Source: Labrys sedimenti
GTDB lineage: Bacteria; Pseudomonadota; Alphaproteobacteria; Rhizobiales; Labraceae
Assembly: GCF_034424805.1 (NCBI RefSeq)
Contig: NZ_JAXOUF010000008.1
Location: 124,001 to 188,000, forward strand
Length of the DNA stretch: 64,000 bases
Reading direction: 5' to 3'
The translations under genes and the position numbers were made by a program. Positions 18,046 through 26,755 of this stretch are shown piece by piece. Each line of letters begins with the position of its first letter. Position 1 is the first letter of the stretch. The notes below the pieces were generated by a model, which searched no databases, was not told where the DNA came from, and was given only the letters and a program-made list of their open reading frames with translations.

Positions 18046-19233
18046 TCATGGCTGGCCCCCATAATTGCGCGCGCGCTGCGGGAAGAGGCCCTGGGGCCGC
18101 AGGATCAGGAAGGCGATCACGATGATACTGACGAAGAGCAGGCGGTAATCGGAGAATACCCTGAGCTTTTCCGGCAGCAGCGTGAGCAGGAAGGCGCCGA
18201 TGATCACGCCGAGCGTATTGTCCATGCCGCCCACGATCACCATGGTCATGATGGTGACCGACACCACGAAGGTGAAGTTGTCGGGCGAGATGTAGCTGAC
18301 ATAGAAGGCATAGACGGTGCCGGCGAACGCGGCCAGGAAGGCGTCGACGCCGAAAGCCAGGATCTTGTACCAGACCACGTTGATGCCCTGGCAGCGCGCC
18401 GCCAGCGGATCGGCCCTCAGCGCGTTCCAGGCCAGGCCCACCCGGCTGTGGTGGAGGCGTCCCGCCGAGAGGATGGCCAGGCCCACCAACGCCGCCGAGA
18501 GATAGTAGAAATTGGCTTGGCTCGGCAGCTTGTAGCCGAAGACATAGAGCGGCTTGATGAAGGAATGCCCGAAGAAGGTCGGCGCGGGGATCCCGACCAG
18601 GCCGTTGGGACCGCCGGTCCAGGACAGGTTGTTGAGCAATTGCTGGACGACGATGCCGAAGGCGATGGTCACCAGGGCCAGATAGCTCTCCTTGGTGCGC
18701 ATGGAGGGAAAGCCGAGTGCAAAGCCGAACAGGGTCGCCACCACCGCCGAGATCGGCAGGGTCAGCCAGAAGGAAATGCCGAAATTGATCGCCAGCAGGG
18801 CCGAGGTGTAGGCGCCGATGCCATAGGAGGCACCCGTCGCGAAATTGGGAATATTGGCGCTGCCGAGCTGGAAGTTGAGGGCGAGCGCCAGTACCGAATA
18901 GAGCTGGGCCACGATGAGCAGATGCAGCGCATAGCTGCTGCCCTGCATGAAGAAGGGAAATGCCAGGACGATGGCGATGCCGAGGAGAGTGGCGACGCCC
19001 CGATACTGCCGGAAGGCTGCGATGATCTGTTCTTCGATCTGCGGCCTGAGCTGCAGGGCAGCGAAGCCGGCCCCGAGCAGGGCCAGCAGGGCGACGATGA
19101 TCCAGGTCTGTTCGGCCAGGAGCAGGGCTCCGAGCAGGACGGCTCCGACGAGCTCGATGCCGAGCACGGTGGCGAGGGCACCGAGCGATGCGCCGGCACG
19201 CGCCTGCGACAGATTATGCGTGGTGGCGGCCAT
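18046..19233 (-). CDS. livM: Branched-chain/amide-type ABC transporter permease LivM
   Basis: This 395-aa inner-membrane protein has many hydrophobic helices. Typical LivM segments are LALNFQLGSANIPNFATGA, the GFPSMRTKESYLALVTIAFG loop, LSWTGGPNGLVGIP and MTMVIVGGMDNTLGVIIGA. It has about 80 extra N-terminal residues, including two or three helices, relative to the shortest homologues. The stop lies just ahead of the livG start. Confidence 0.92.
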   Translation of the reverse strand: MAATTHNLSQARAGASLGALATVLGIELVGAVLLGALLLAEQTWIIVALLALLGAGFAALQLRPQIEEQIIAAFRQYRGVATLLGIAIVLAFPFFMQGSSYALHLLIVAQLYSVLALALNFQLGSANIPNFATGASYGIGAYTSALLAINFGISFWLTLPISAVVATLFGFALGFPSMRTKESYLALVTIAFGIVVQQLLNNLSWTGGPNGLVGIPAPTFFGHSFIKPLYVFGYKLPSQANFYYLSAALVGLAILSAGRLHHSRVGLAWNALRADPLAARCQGINVVWYKILAFGVDAFLAAFAGTVYAFYVSYISPDNFTFVVSVTIMTMVIVGGMDNTLGVIIGAFLLTLLPEKLRVFSDYRLLFVSIIVIAFLILRPQGLFPQRARNYGGQP

Positions 19234-19236
19234 CGC

Positions 19237-20154
19237 TCACACCTTCTCGAAGACAGGCTTGCCGAGCAGGCCCGAGGGTTTGAAGACCAGCACGCAGATC
19301 ACCAGCACGAAGATGCAGACCAGGCGATAGGAGGCGCCATCCGCCAGCAAAGCCTGCGCCAGCATCTCGATGCCGGCGATCAGGAGGCTGCCGATGATCG
19401 CGCCCTGCATCGAGCCGAGCCCCCCGATCACGGCGGCCGAAAAGCCGATCAGCCCGAGCTGGATGCCGAAATCGAAGCGCACTACCCCCGCATGGCTGGC
19501 ATAGAACAGGCCGCCGATGGCGCCGACCGCCGAGGCGAGCAGGAAGGTGGCGGCGAACATGCGGCTGGGATTGATCGCCATCAGCCGCGCCGTGTTGCGG
19601 TCCTCGGCGACGGCCCGGATGCGTATGCCAAGCGGCGTATGCCGCATCAGGGCAAACAGGGCCGCCACCATCGCGATGCACAGGACGATCACCGTGAGGC
19701 TGAAAGCCGGCACGGTCAGGCCGAACAGCGAGATCTCGCCCGTCACCAGGGCCGGGAAGGGCTTGGGATTGCTGCCCTGTGGATAGAAGCTGCGGATCAA
19801 TTCGCGCACCACGGTGCCCAGCGCCACCGTGGCGACCAGGGCCATCATCGCCGGGGCGTTGCGGAAGCGGCGGATCACCAGCCAGTCGAGCAGCACGCCG
19901 AGCAGGCCGACAAAGGCGATCGCGATCAGGCAGGCGATCAGGGCGGCCGGCACGGTATCGAAGCCGAGCATGCCGCCGGTCAGGATCTGGATCATCGCCA
20001 GGGCGACGAAGGGCGCCGTGATCGAGACGTCGCCATGCGAGAAATGGATGACATTGAGCACGCCGAACAGCAGGCTGAACCCCAAGGCCACCAAGGCATA
20101 GATGCTGGCCAGCACCAGCCAATTGAGCAGATATTGCGCGAGCAGCGCATCCAT
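19237..20154 (-). CDS. livH: Branched-chain/amide-type ABC transporter permease LivH
   Basis: This 305-aa permease begins with the LivH pattern YLLNWLVLASIYALVALGFS and LFGVLNVIHFSHGDV, and has EDRNTARLMAINPSRMFAAT and AAVIGGLGSMQGAIIGSLL. It is the first gene of the minus-strand arm (livH-livM-livG-livF-flavin reductase). It is divergent from livK with 253 bp between the starts, which suggests joint control. Confidence 0.93.
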   Translation of the reverse strand: MDALLAQYLLNWLVLASIYALVALGFSLLFGVLNVIHFSHGDVSITAPFVALAMIQILTGGMLGFDTVPAALIACLIAIAFVGLLGVLLDWLVIRRFRNAPAMMALVATVALGTVVRELIRSFYPQGSNPKPFPALVTGEISLFGLTVPAFSLTVIVLCIAMVAALFALMRHTPLGIRIRAVAEDRNTARLMAINPSRMFAATFLLASAVGAIGGLFYASHAGVVRFDFGIQLGLIGFSAAVIGGLGSMQGAIIGSLLIAGIEMLAQALLADGASYRLVCIFVLVICVLVFKPSGLLGKPVFEKV

Positions 20155-20407
20155 AGAATTCCCCTCCCGCCTCGTTTGCCGAGTGTCCGGTCTTCTTTTC
20201 TACGCATAGGCGGGGCAGCGATAAAAGCCGGCGCTGCTTAGGCATTTCTGAGGCAGTGCTTCAAAAATTGCGACTTCTCGCTTTTGCAAAAACTTCGCAC
20301 CCTTGCTCTCGTCTTCGGACAAGCCGACCGGCCACGGGCTCCCAAACAAGAAGACAAGTCCAGCCATCCTGCCGTGGTCCGGCGCACCATCGAGCAAGGG
20401 AATAGAC
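20155..20407. promoter_or_regulatory. Divergent promoter region between livH and livK
   Basis: This spacer should hold promoters for both arms of the catabolic island. Around 20262-20294 is an AT-richer stretch with TTGCGACTTCTCGC and TTTTGCAAAAAC, an imperfect TTGC-N-GCAA dyad of the kind LysR proteins bind. I cannot place the transcription starts with confidence. Confidence 0.4.
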
Positions 20408-21541
20408 ATGACCATCTTCAACGCACGCCGGCGCCGCCTCCTCGGCAGTGTGCTGCTGGCGACCGCCATGGCCTCGCTGCCGACACTGGCCTTGGCCAAG
20501 GACACCATCAAGCTCGGCTTCCTCGGCCCGCTCAGCGGCGGCAACGCGCCCCAGGGCCTGGGCGCCCGCAACGGCTTCCTGCTCGCCATCAAGCAGGCCA
20601 ATGAGGGCAATTATCCCTATACGATCGAGGGCGTGGCGCTCGATGACGCCTCCGACCCGCAGACCGGCGTCTCCGCGGCCATGAAGCTGGCTAATGATTC
20701 AGCCGTGGTGGCGGCGACGGGCCATTGGAACAGCCCGGTGGCGCTCGCCACCATTCCCGTCTTCCATCGCTTCGAGATGCCGATGATCGTCTGGGGCGCC
20801 ATCGGCCCGAAGATCACCGAGCAGAACCTGCCCGAGATCACCCGCGTTACCCCGACCCTGGTGGCCGAGAACCAGCCTCTGGCCGGCTGGGCCTTCAAGA
20901 CACTGGGTGCCAAGAAGATCGCCATCGTCGCCGATACCTCCGACTATGGCGTCTCCAACGCCGACTTCTTCAAGAAGTTCTTCGGCGAGGCCGGCGGGCA
21001 GACCTCCTCCACTGACCTGCTTCCCGTGGGCACCACTGATTTTCGCACCATCCTCACCCGCATCAAGGGCGAGGCGCCCGACGCGATCTATTTCGGCGGC
21101 GTCATCACCGAGGCCGGCATCCTGCGCAAGCAGATGGCCGAGCTCGGCCTAACCATGCCGATGATCGGCATTTCCGGTTTCTACGATCCGGAATTCATCT
21201 CGGTCGCGGGCAAGGCCGCCGAAGGCACCATGGTCAGCTATCCGGCTTCCCAGTCCAACCCGGCCTTGACCAAGATGGAGGCCGACTACAAGGCCCAGAA
21301 CTATGCCGAGGCGCCCAGCCCCTACACCAAATATGCCTATGAGGCGACGCAAATCCTGCTCAAGGTGATCGCCGACAACGGCATCGAGGACAAGGCCAAG
21401 CTCGCCCAGGCCATCCGCTCGATCAAGCATGACGGCGTGCTCGGCACCACCTCGTTCGACGATCACGGCCAGACGCAGATCCCGGTCGAGATCGAGATCA
21501 AGGTCGTCAAGGACGGCGCCTGGACCACCAAGACGAACTGA
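20408..21541 (+). CDS. livK: Branched-chain/amide-type ABC transporter substrate-binding protein LivK
   Basis: This 377-aa protein has an N-terminal RRRR signal with a hydrophobic segment (LLGSVLLATAMASLPTLALA), then the family 6 periplasmic fold: TIKLGFLGPLSGGNAPQG, NEGNYPYTIEGVALDDASDP, VVAATGHWNSPVALATIPVF and KKIAIVADTSDYGVSNADFF. ATG 20408 gives the signal peptide directly at the N-terminus. It leads the plus arm of the island, 198 bp ahead of the monooxygenase. The ligand is unknown. Confidence 0.92.
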   Translation: MTIFNARRRRLLGSVLLATAMASLPTLALAKDTIKLGFLGPLSGGNAPQGLGARNGFLLAIKQANEGNYPYTIEGVALDDASDPQTGVSAAMKLANDSAVVAATGHWNSPVALATIPVFHRFEMPMIVWGAIGPKITEQNLPEITRVTPTLVAENQPLAGWAFKTLGAKKIAIVADTSDYGVSNADFFKKFFGEAGGQTSSTDLLPVGTTDFRTILTRIKGEAPDAIYFGGVITEAGILRKQMAELGLTMPMIGISGFYDPEFISVAGKAAEGTMVSYPASQSNPALTKMEADYKAQNYAEAPSPYTKYAYEATQILLKVIADNGIEDKAKLAQAIRSIKHDGVLGTTSFDDHGQTQIPVEIEIKVVKDGAWTTKTN

Positions 21542-21739
21542 CCGGCTACCGCTACCGGTGTCGGCCGCAACGCCGGCACCACCAACCTGCCGCATCACGG
21601 GGCAAGCCCTGCCTGCCCTGATCGATGGTCTGCGCCTTCAACCGGGCGCCCAAGATCTAGCACACAAGCAAAGCGGGCCTCACCCGCCGCACACCTCGCG
21701 ACATGCCTTCATGTCGCTGAAAACTTCGAAGGAAAGACG

Positions 21740-23194
21740 ATGCTCAGAACGGGGCAGCAATACAGGGATTCGATCCGGGACGGCCGGCGCATCTGGATCA
21801 ATGGCGAGCGCGTCAAGGACGTCACCCTCCATCCCCAATTCAAGCCGCTGGTCGACATCCGCGCGCGCATCTACGACCTCGCGCATGAGGACGCCACCCG
21901 CGACATCCTCAGCTATGAGGAAAACGGCGAGCGCTACTCCGTCGGCCTCAAGCTGCCCCACAATCAGAGCGACTGGCACGCCAAGCGCCTGGCCACCGAC
22001 ACCATCCTGGAGGATGTCGGCGGCGTCGTCACCCGTGTGGGCGACGAGACGGCCGGCGAGATGTGGTCGCTCTATGACGGCCAGGACATCCTCAACGAGG
22101 TCGACCCGCGCTTCTCCGTCAACATCCGCAACCACATCCAGCGCGTCGTCGACCGCGATCCCTTCCACGTTTCGGCCAACACCGATCCCAAGGGCGACCG
22201 TTCCAAGCGGCCGCAGGACCAGGATCCCGACATGCTCCTGCATGTCGTCAAGGAGACCGATGCCGGCATCGTGGTGCGCGGGGCCAAATACGAGACCGCC
22301 GCGGCCTATGCCAATCAGGCCTTCACCAAGCCGACCATCGCCAATTGGGGCAATTCGGAACTGTCCGACTATGCCGTCGGCTTCGTGTGCGACTTCTCCT
22401 CGCCGAACCTGCGCTTCATCGCCCGCACCGGCTTCGCCGGCCGCGCCCCGGCCGAGGACTACCCGCTCGCCAACCGCTTCGACGAGGTCGACTGCCTGGT
22501 CATCTATGACAATGTGCTGATCCCCTGGGAGAATGTGCTGTTCTACCAGCACACCAAGGCGGCTGCCTTCATCCGCGCCACGCTGCATCGCTATTCGGCC
22601 TTCGCCTTCGTGCAGCGCAACCTCAAGCTCGCCGACATGCTGATCGGCGCGGCGCTATGGAACGTGCGCCAGACCGGCCTGGAAAACCAGCAGGCGGTCC
22701 AGGAAAAGCTGGCGACGCTCGCCTGCTACCGTGAGGGCATCAATGCGCATCTGACCGCCTCGATCACCAATGCCGAGAAGAGCCCGGGCGGGCTGTTGAT
22801 GCCCAACCAATCCCTCCTGATGACGGGGCGCGTGCATGCCTGCTCGCAGCTTCATCACATGATGCATATCGCCCGCGAGCTCTGCGGCGGCCAGATCTGC
22901 GTCACGCCCGATGCCGCCAGCTTCGCCGACGAGGAAGCCGGCGTCTGGCTGAAGAAGTACTACACGCTCAACGAGAACTGGGACAGCAACGACCGGCGCA
23001 AGCTGCTCGCCTTCGCCCGCGACCTGCTCAACTCCGACTATGCCGGCCACCGGCTGACCTTCCAGCTCTTCGCCCAGTCGCCGCCCTTCGCCCATCTCGG
23101 CGCCGTCTACCGCAATTTCGACTGGAACGACGCCCTGCGCTTCACCAAGAAATCCGCCGGCCTGTCGGACCGCATCCTCACCGCCCCGCGCTAA
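21740..23194 (+). CDS. FADH2-dependent monooxygenase, HpaB/PvcC family
   Basis: This 484-aa protein is the oxygenase half of a two-component flavin monooxygenase. Family marks are the N-terminal LRTGQQYRDSIRDGRRIWIN, a mid segment with VDRDPFHVSANTDPKGDRSK, FDEVDCLVIYDNVLIPWENV and RELCGGQICVTPDAASFAD. Such enzymes use free FADH2 and O2 to hydroxylate phenols or electron-rich nitrogen rings (4-hydroxyphenylacetate, chlorophenols, tyrosine derivatives). The partner reductase should be the fusion gene at 15247-16407. GAAGGAAAGACG precedes the ATG. The true substrate cannot be told from the sequence. Confidence 0.92.
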   Translation: MLRTGQQYRDSIRDGRRIWINGERVKDVTLHPQFKPLVDIRARIYDLAHEDATRDILSYEENGERYSVGLKLPHNQSDWHAKRLATDTILEDVGGVVTRVGDETAGEMWSLYDGQDILNEVDPRFSVNIRNHIQRVVDRDPFHVSANTDPKGDRSKRPQDQDPDMLLHVVKETDAGIVVRGAKYETAAAYANQAFTKPTIANWGNSELSDYAVGFVCDFSSPNLRFIARTGFAGRAPAEDYPLANRFDEVDCLVIYDNVLIPWENVLFYQHTKAAAFIRATLHRYSAFAFVQRNLKLADMLIGAALWNVRQTGLENQQAVQEKLATLACYREGINAHLTASITNAEKSPGGLLMPNQSLLMTGRVHACSQLHHMMHIARELCGGQICVTPDAASFADEEAGVWLKKYYTLNENWDSNDRRKLLAFARDLLNSDYAGHRLTFQLFAQSPPFAHLGAVYRNFDWNDALRFTKKSAGLSDRILTAPR

Positions 23195-23217
23195 TTCGGC
23201 CCCCGGAGTACTCAATC

Positions 23218-23637
23218 ATGATCCACAAGCGTCTTCGCCCCTTCAACACCAAGGACACCTATCCCGAGCAGAAGCTCAACACCGATCTCAGCCAGGGCGT
23301 GGTCGCCCGCGGCACCATGGTGTTCCTGCGCGGCCAGGTCTCCCAGGACCTCGACACCCGCGAGAGCCTGCATGTCGGCGATGCCCGGGCCCAGGCCCGC
23401 AAATCCATGGAGAACATCAAGATGCTGCTGGAGGAAGCCGGCAGCGAAATGGCCCATATCTGCCGCATCGTGGTGTATCTGACCGATATCCGCTACCGAG
23501 AGGCGGTCTATCTGGAGATGGGCGAGTGGTTCAAGGGCGTCCATCCCTGCTCCACCGGCCTGGTGGTGCCTGCCCTGGCCCGGCCCGAATGGGTGGTCGA
23601 GATCGAGGTGACGGCTGTCATCCCCGACGCGGCCTGA
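23218..23637 (+). CDS. RidA/YjgF/UK114 family protein
   Basis: This 139-aa protein has the RidA core: GTMVFLRGQVSQDLDTRESL, ARAQARKSMENIKMLLEEAG, HICRIVVYLTDIRYREAVY and the C-terminal LARPEWVVEIEVTAVIP. RidA proteins hydrolyse reactive enamines and imines; relatives include 2-aminomuconate deaminase and the Rut-pathway protein RutC. It is 23 bp after the monooxygenase, so it probably deaminates or detoxifies an imine or enamine product of that pathway. The RidA Arg appears to be the one in the LARPEW region. Confidence 0.92.
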   Translation: MIHKRLRPFNTKDTYPEQKLNTDLSQGVVARGTMVFLRGQVSQDLDTRESLHVGDARAQARKSMENIKMLLEEAGSEMAHICRIVVYLTDIRYREAVYLEMGEWFKGVHPCSTGLVVPALARPEWVVEIEVTAVIPDAA

Positions 23638-23648
23638 GGGAGAGCCCG

Positions 23649-24326
23649 ATGACCTTCTCGATCTCGGCGCGCTGCGCCCGGACCGGCATGTTCGGCATCG
23701 CCGTATCCTCGTCCTCGCCCTGCGTCGCCGCCCGCTGCGCGCATGCGCGGGCCGGTGTCGGCGTTGTCGCCACGCAGAACATCACCGATCCCCGGCTCGG
23801 ACCGAAGGGCCTCGATTTGATGGCCGGAGGGCTGTCGGCACCAGAAGCCCTGGAACGGCTCAAGGCCGAGGCCCCGCATCTGGAGTTCCGGCAGCTCGCT
23901 CTGGTCGACAGCCAGGGCCGCACCGCCTCCTTCTCGGGCAGCCGGACGCTCGGCACCCACCGGGTGGTCGAGGGCGCCGGCGTGGTCGCGGCCGGCAACC
24001 TCCTGTCGTCGCCGGAGGTCCCGGTCGCCATGGTCGCGGCCTTCGAGGCGGCGGCGGAGCAATCGCTTGGCGATCGCCTGATCGGCGCCATGCGCGCCGC
24101 GGTGAAGGCCGGTGGCGAGGAAGGCCCCGTCCATTCCATCGGCATGCTGCTGGTGCGGGACGTCGCCTGGCCGGTCGCGGACCTCAGGGTCGACTGGAGC
24201 GAAGGCGACCCGATCGAGGACCTCGACCAGCTCTGGCAGCGCTGGAAGGGCGAGATGGAAGCCTATGTCTCGCGAGCCCTCGACCCGAGCAAGGCGCCGA
24301 GCTATGGCGTACCGGGCGATCTCTGA
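23649..24326 (+). CDS. DUF1028 family protein (Ntn-hydrolase-like)
   Basis: This 225-aa protein starts MTFSISARCARTGMFGIAVS and contains AHARAGVGVVATQNITDPRLG, the DUF1028 pattern. The family belongs to the Ntn-hydrolase structural clan, in which the residue after Met (here Thr2) can act as nucleophile, but no activity is established that I know of. It follows ridA by 11 bp and precedes an M20 amidohydrolase, a setting that hints at amide-bond hydrolysis. I chose ATG 23649 with GGGAGAG upstream. Confidence 0.9.
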   Translation: MTFSISARCARTGMFGIAVSSSSPCVAARCAHARAGVGVVATQNITDPRLGPKGLDLMAGGLSAPEALERLKAEAPHLEFRQLALVDSQGRTASFSGSRTLGTHRVVEGAGVVAAGNLLSSPEVPVAMVAAFEAAAEQSLGDRLIGAMRAAVKAGGEEGPVHSIGMLLVRDVAWPVADLRVDWSEGDPIEDLDQLWQRWKGEMEAYVSRALDPSKAPSYGVPGDL

Positions 24327-24387
24327 GCAGGTATGACAATCGGGGCCCGGTCCAAAGGATCGGGCTCCTTCATGTGGCGATGACAGC

Positions 24388-25557
24388 ATGGCAACCGAAC
24401 CGACGACCCTGGACATTCTCGAGCGCCTGATCGGTTTTGCGACCATCAGCCGGCAATCGAACCGCGAACTGATCGACTATGTCACCAGTCTGCTCGATGG
24501 TGCCGGCATCGCCTGGGATCTCGTCGAAAGTCCGGACGGCACAAGGGCCAATCTGTTCGCGACCATCGGACCTGCCGCGGATGGCGGCGTCGTGCTCTCC
24601 GGCCATACCGATGTCGTTCCAGTCGAGGGCCAAGCCTGGAGCACGGATCCGTTCGCCCTTAGCGAACGGGATGGCCGCTATTACGGCCGCGGCACCGCCG
24701 ACATGAAGGGTTTCGTGGCGTCGGCCCTGGCAACGGCCTTGCAAGCGGCAAGGCAGGAGCTGAAGACGCCGCTTCATCTTGCCTTTTCCTATGACGAGGA
24801 AATCGGCTGTGTCGGCGTGCGCAGCTTGATCGAGCGGCTGGCGACCGGCAGAATCCGCCCTGCCTTGTGTATCGTCGGCGAGCCGACCGGCATGCGGATC
24901 GCCACCGGACACAAGGGCAAGGTGGCGTTGCGGGCCTGCTGCACAGGCCGTGCCGGCCATTCCGCGCTGGCGCCGCTCGCACTCAACGCCCTGCATCTGG
25001 GGGCGGATTTCCTCGGCAGGCTGCGCGAGCGCCAGCGCCTCCTCGCCGAGACCGGCAGGCGCGACGACCAATACGAAATTCCCTATACCACCCTCCATGC
25101 CGGGCGGATGAGCGGCGGCCAGGCCCTCAACATCGTGCCCGAATGCTGCGAGATCGAATTCGAGATCCGCAACGTCGCCGGCGATGATCCGCAGACTATC
25201 ATCGCCGGTCTGAAGGGCGACGCCGAAGCGATCGTCGCGCCCCTGCGCCCCGCCTTTCCGGAAGCGGCCATCGCGATCGACGAGGTCAATGCCTATCCGG
25301 GCCTGGAGACTCCCGCCGATTCACCGGTGGTGGCTCTGCTGCGCCGGATCACGCAGAGCCGGGAGCCGACCTTCAAGGTGGCGTTCGGCACGGAGGGGGG
25401 CCTGTTCCAGGACAGGCTCGGCCTGGCGACGGCGGTGTGCGGCCCCGGCTTCATGGCGCAGGGCCACAAGCCCGACGAATATATCGACGCCGGCCAGCTC
25501 GGGCGCTGCGACGCCATGCTCGCCACGCTGGTCGATCGCCTTGCCGTCGGACTCTGA
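24388..25557 (+). CDS. M20 family amidohydrolase, ArgE (acetylornithine deacetylase)-like
   Basis: This 389-aa zinc enzyme has the M20 ligands in order: SGHTDVVPVEG (His, with catalytic Asp), GRGTADMKGFVAS (bridging Asp), SYDEEIGCVG (general-base Glu), VGEPTGMRIATGHKG, and the late GFMAQGHKPDEYI (His). The closest pattern is ArgE, which removes acetyl from N-acetylornithine. In this island it more likely cleaves an N-acyl or N-formyl intermediate; that is inference. It is 61 bp after DUF1028. Confidence 0.88.
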   Translation: MATEPTTLDILERLIGFATISRQSNRELIDYVTSLLDGAGIAWDLVESPDGTRANLFATIGPAADGGVVLSGHTDVVPVEGQAWSTDPFALSERDGRYYGRGTADMKGFVASALATALQAARQELKTPLHLAFSYDEEIGCVGVRSLIERLATGRIRPALCIVGEPTGMRIATGHKGKVALRACCTGRAGHSALAPLALNALHLGADFLGRLRERQRLLAETGRRDDQYEIPYTTLHAGRMSGGQALNIVPECCEIEFEIRNVAGDDPQTIIAGLKGDAEAIVAPLRPAFPEAAIAIDEVNAYPGLETPADSPVVALLRRITQSREPTFKVAFGTEGGLFQDRLGLATAVCGPGFMAQGHKPDEYIDAGQLGRCDAMLATLVDRLAVGL

Positions 25558-25714
25558 TGGCGGGGCGGCCTCTCCCCTGCCCTTTCCTGCCGAGCGGCCA
25601 GTTGCCGCTTTGACGTACCGCATCGAACAGGGAATTTTGTCCGACAGTAATATTTGCCATCCAGGGCCGCAGTGTTGAACCCACCATCCGTGCCGGCCGC
25701 GTGAGGAGCCCCCC

Positions 25715-26674
25715 ATGCGTTTCACCTTGCGACAATTGAGCTATTTCGTCGCCGCCGGCGAGACCGGCAGCGTCACCCGGGCAGCCGAGCTCGTGAATAT
25801 CTCCCAGCCCTCGGTCTCGGCGGCGATCTCGCATCTGGAAACCGAGCTGGGCGTGCAGATCTTCGTGCGCCAGCACGCCCAGGGCCTGTCGCTGACCACG
25901 CCCGGCAAGCGCCTGCTCCGAGCCGCCAAGGAATCCTTGCGCGCCGCCTATGAACTCTATGACGTGGCCAATGCCGCCGGCTCCATCGTGTCGGGTCCGA
26001 TCAATGTCGGCTCATTCAGGACCTTCTCTTCCCTGATCATGCCGGAGCTCTGGCGCGGCTTCGTCTCCAAATATCCCGATGCCCAGATGGTGGTGACCGA
26101 GGGCAGCGAGGCCGAACTGCTGGAAGGCCTGCGCTCGGCCCGGATCGACATCGCCCTGACCTATCAGCTCAATCTGACGCCGGACATGAGCTTCCAGCCT
26201 CTGGTGGAGATGCCGTCCTATGTGCTGCTGGCTGCGGACCATCGGTTCGCCGGCCGATCGAGCGTCCGCCTGGAGGAGTTGGCGGACGAGCCCTTCATCC
26301 TGCTCGACCTGCCGCTCAGCCGCCAATATTTCCTGTCCATGTTCGAGCAGCGCAGCATCACGCCCCGGATCGTCGCCGAAACGGCCAGCCCGTCGACCCT
26401 GCGTTCCTATGTCGGCGCCGGCCTCGGCTTTTCCATGCTGACGGTAAGACCAGTGAACATGATGGCGGAAAATGGCCGCCCCCTCGCCTATGTCGAACTC
26501 GAGGGCAATACCGCCACGATGGTGATGGGGTTGGCCTGTTTGAAGGACATGCGGCGCCCTCGCATCGTCGATGCCTTCGAGGCTCATTGCCGGGAGGTCA
26601 TCACGGCCGATCATATTCCAGGCATGCGCGGAACCGAGTCAGGTCCCTCTCGTGTTATAGCCGATGAGGTGTAA
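25715..26674 (+). CDS. LysR-family regulator of the catabolic island
   Basis: This 319-aa protein has an N-terminal winged helix (MRFTLRQLSYFVAAGETGSV, TRAAELVNISQPSVSAAISH) and an effector domain with SYVLLAADHRFAGRSSVRLE and PFILLDLPLSRQYFLSMF. The effector domain shares an unusual string of matches with the ligand domain of the flavin reductase fusion (YVLLAADH, ILLD-P-SR-YF), so both probably bind the same or related ligands. It follows the argE-like gene on the same strand with 157 bp between them and may have its own promoter. Confidence 0.92.
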   Translation: MRFTLRQLSYFVAAGETGSVTRAAELVNISQPSVSAAISHLETELGVQIFVRQHAQGLSLTTPGKRLLRAAKESLRAAYELYDVANAAGSIVSGPINVGSFRTFSSLIMPELWRGFVSKYPDAQMVVTEGSEAELLEGLRSARIDIALTYQLNLTPDMSFQPLVEMPSYVLLAADHRFAGRSSVRLEELADEPFILLDLPLSRQYFLSMFEQRSITPRIVAETASPSTLRSYVGAGLGFSMLTVRPVNMMAENGRPLAYVELEGNTATMVMGLACLKDMRRPRIVDAFEAHCREVITADHIPGMRGTESGPSRVIADEV

Positions 26675-26755
26675 TCGATCCTGATTCTCCACCCGGATGC
26701 CTGTCCGGCCGCAGCACCATGCGTGCCGAATGCCATCTTGTGCATGGGAGGCGGT

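Noticed and set aside
18448..20241. A plus-strand frame of about 600 codons opposite livM and livH
   Set aside because: The composition (Gln/His/Asp/Gly-rich) is typical of the complement of membrane protein genes; no domain is seen.
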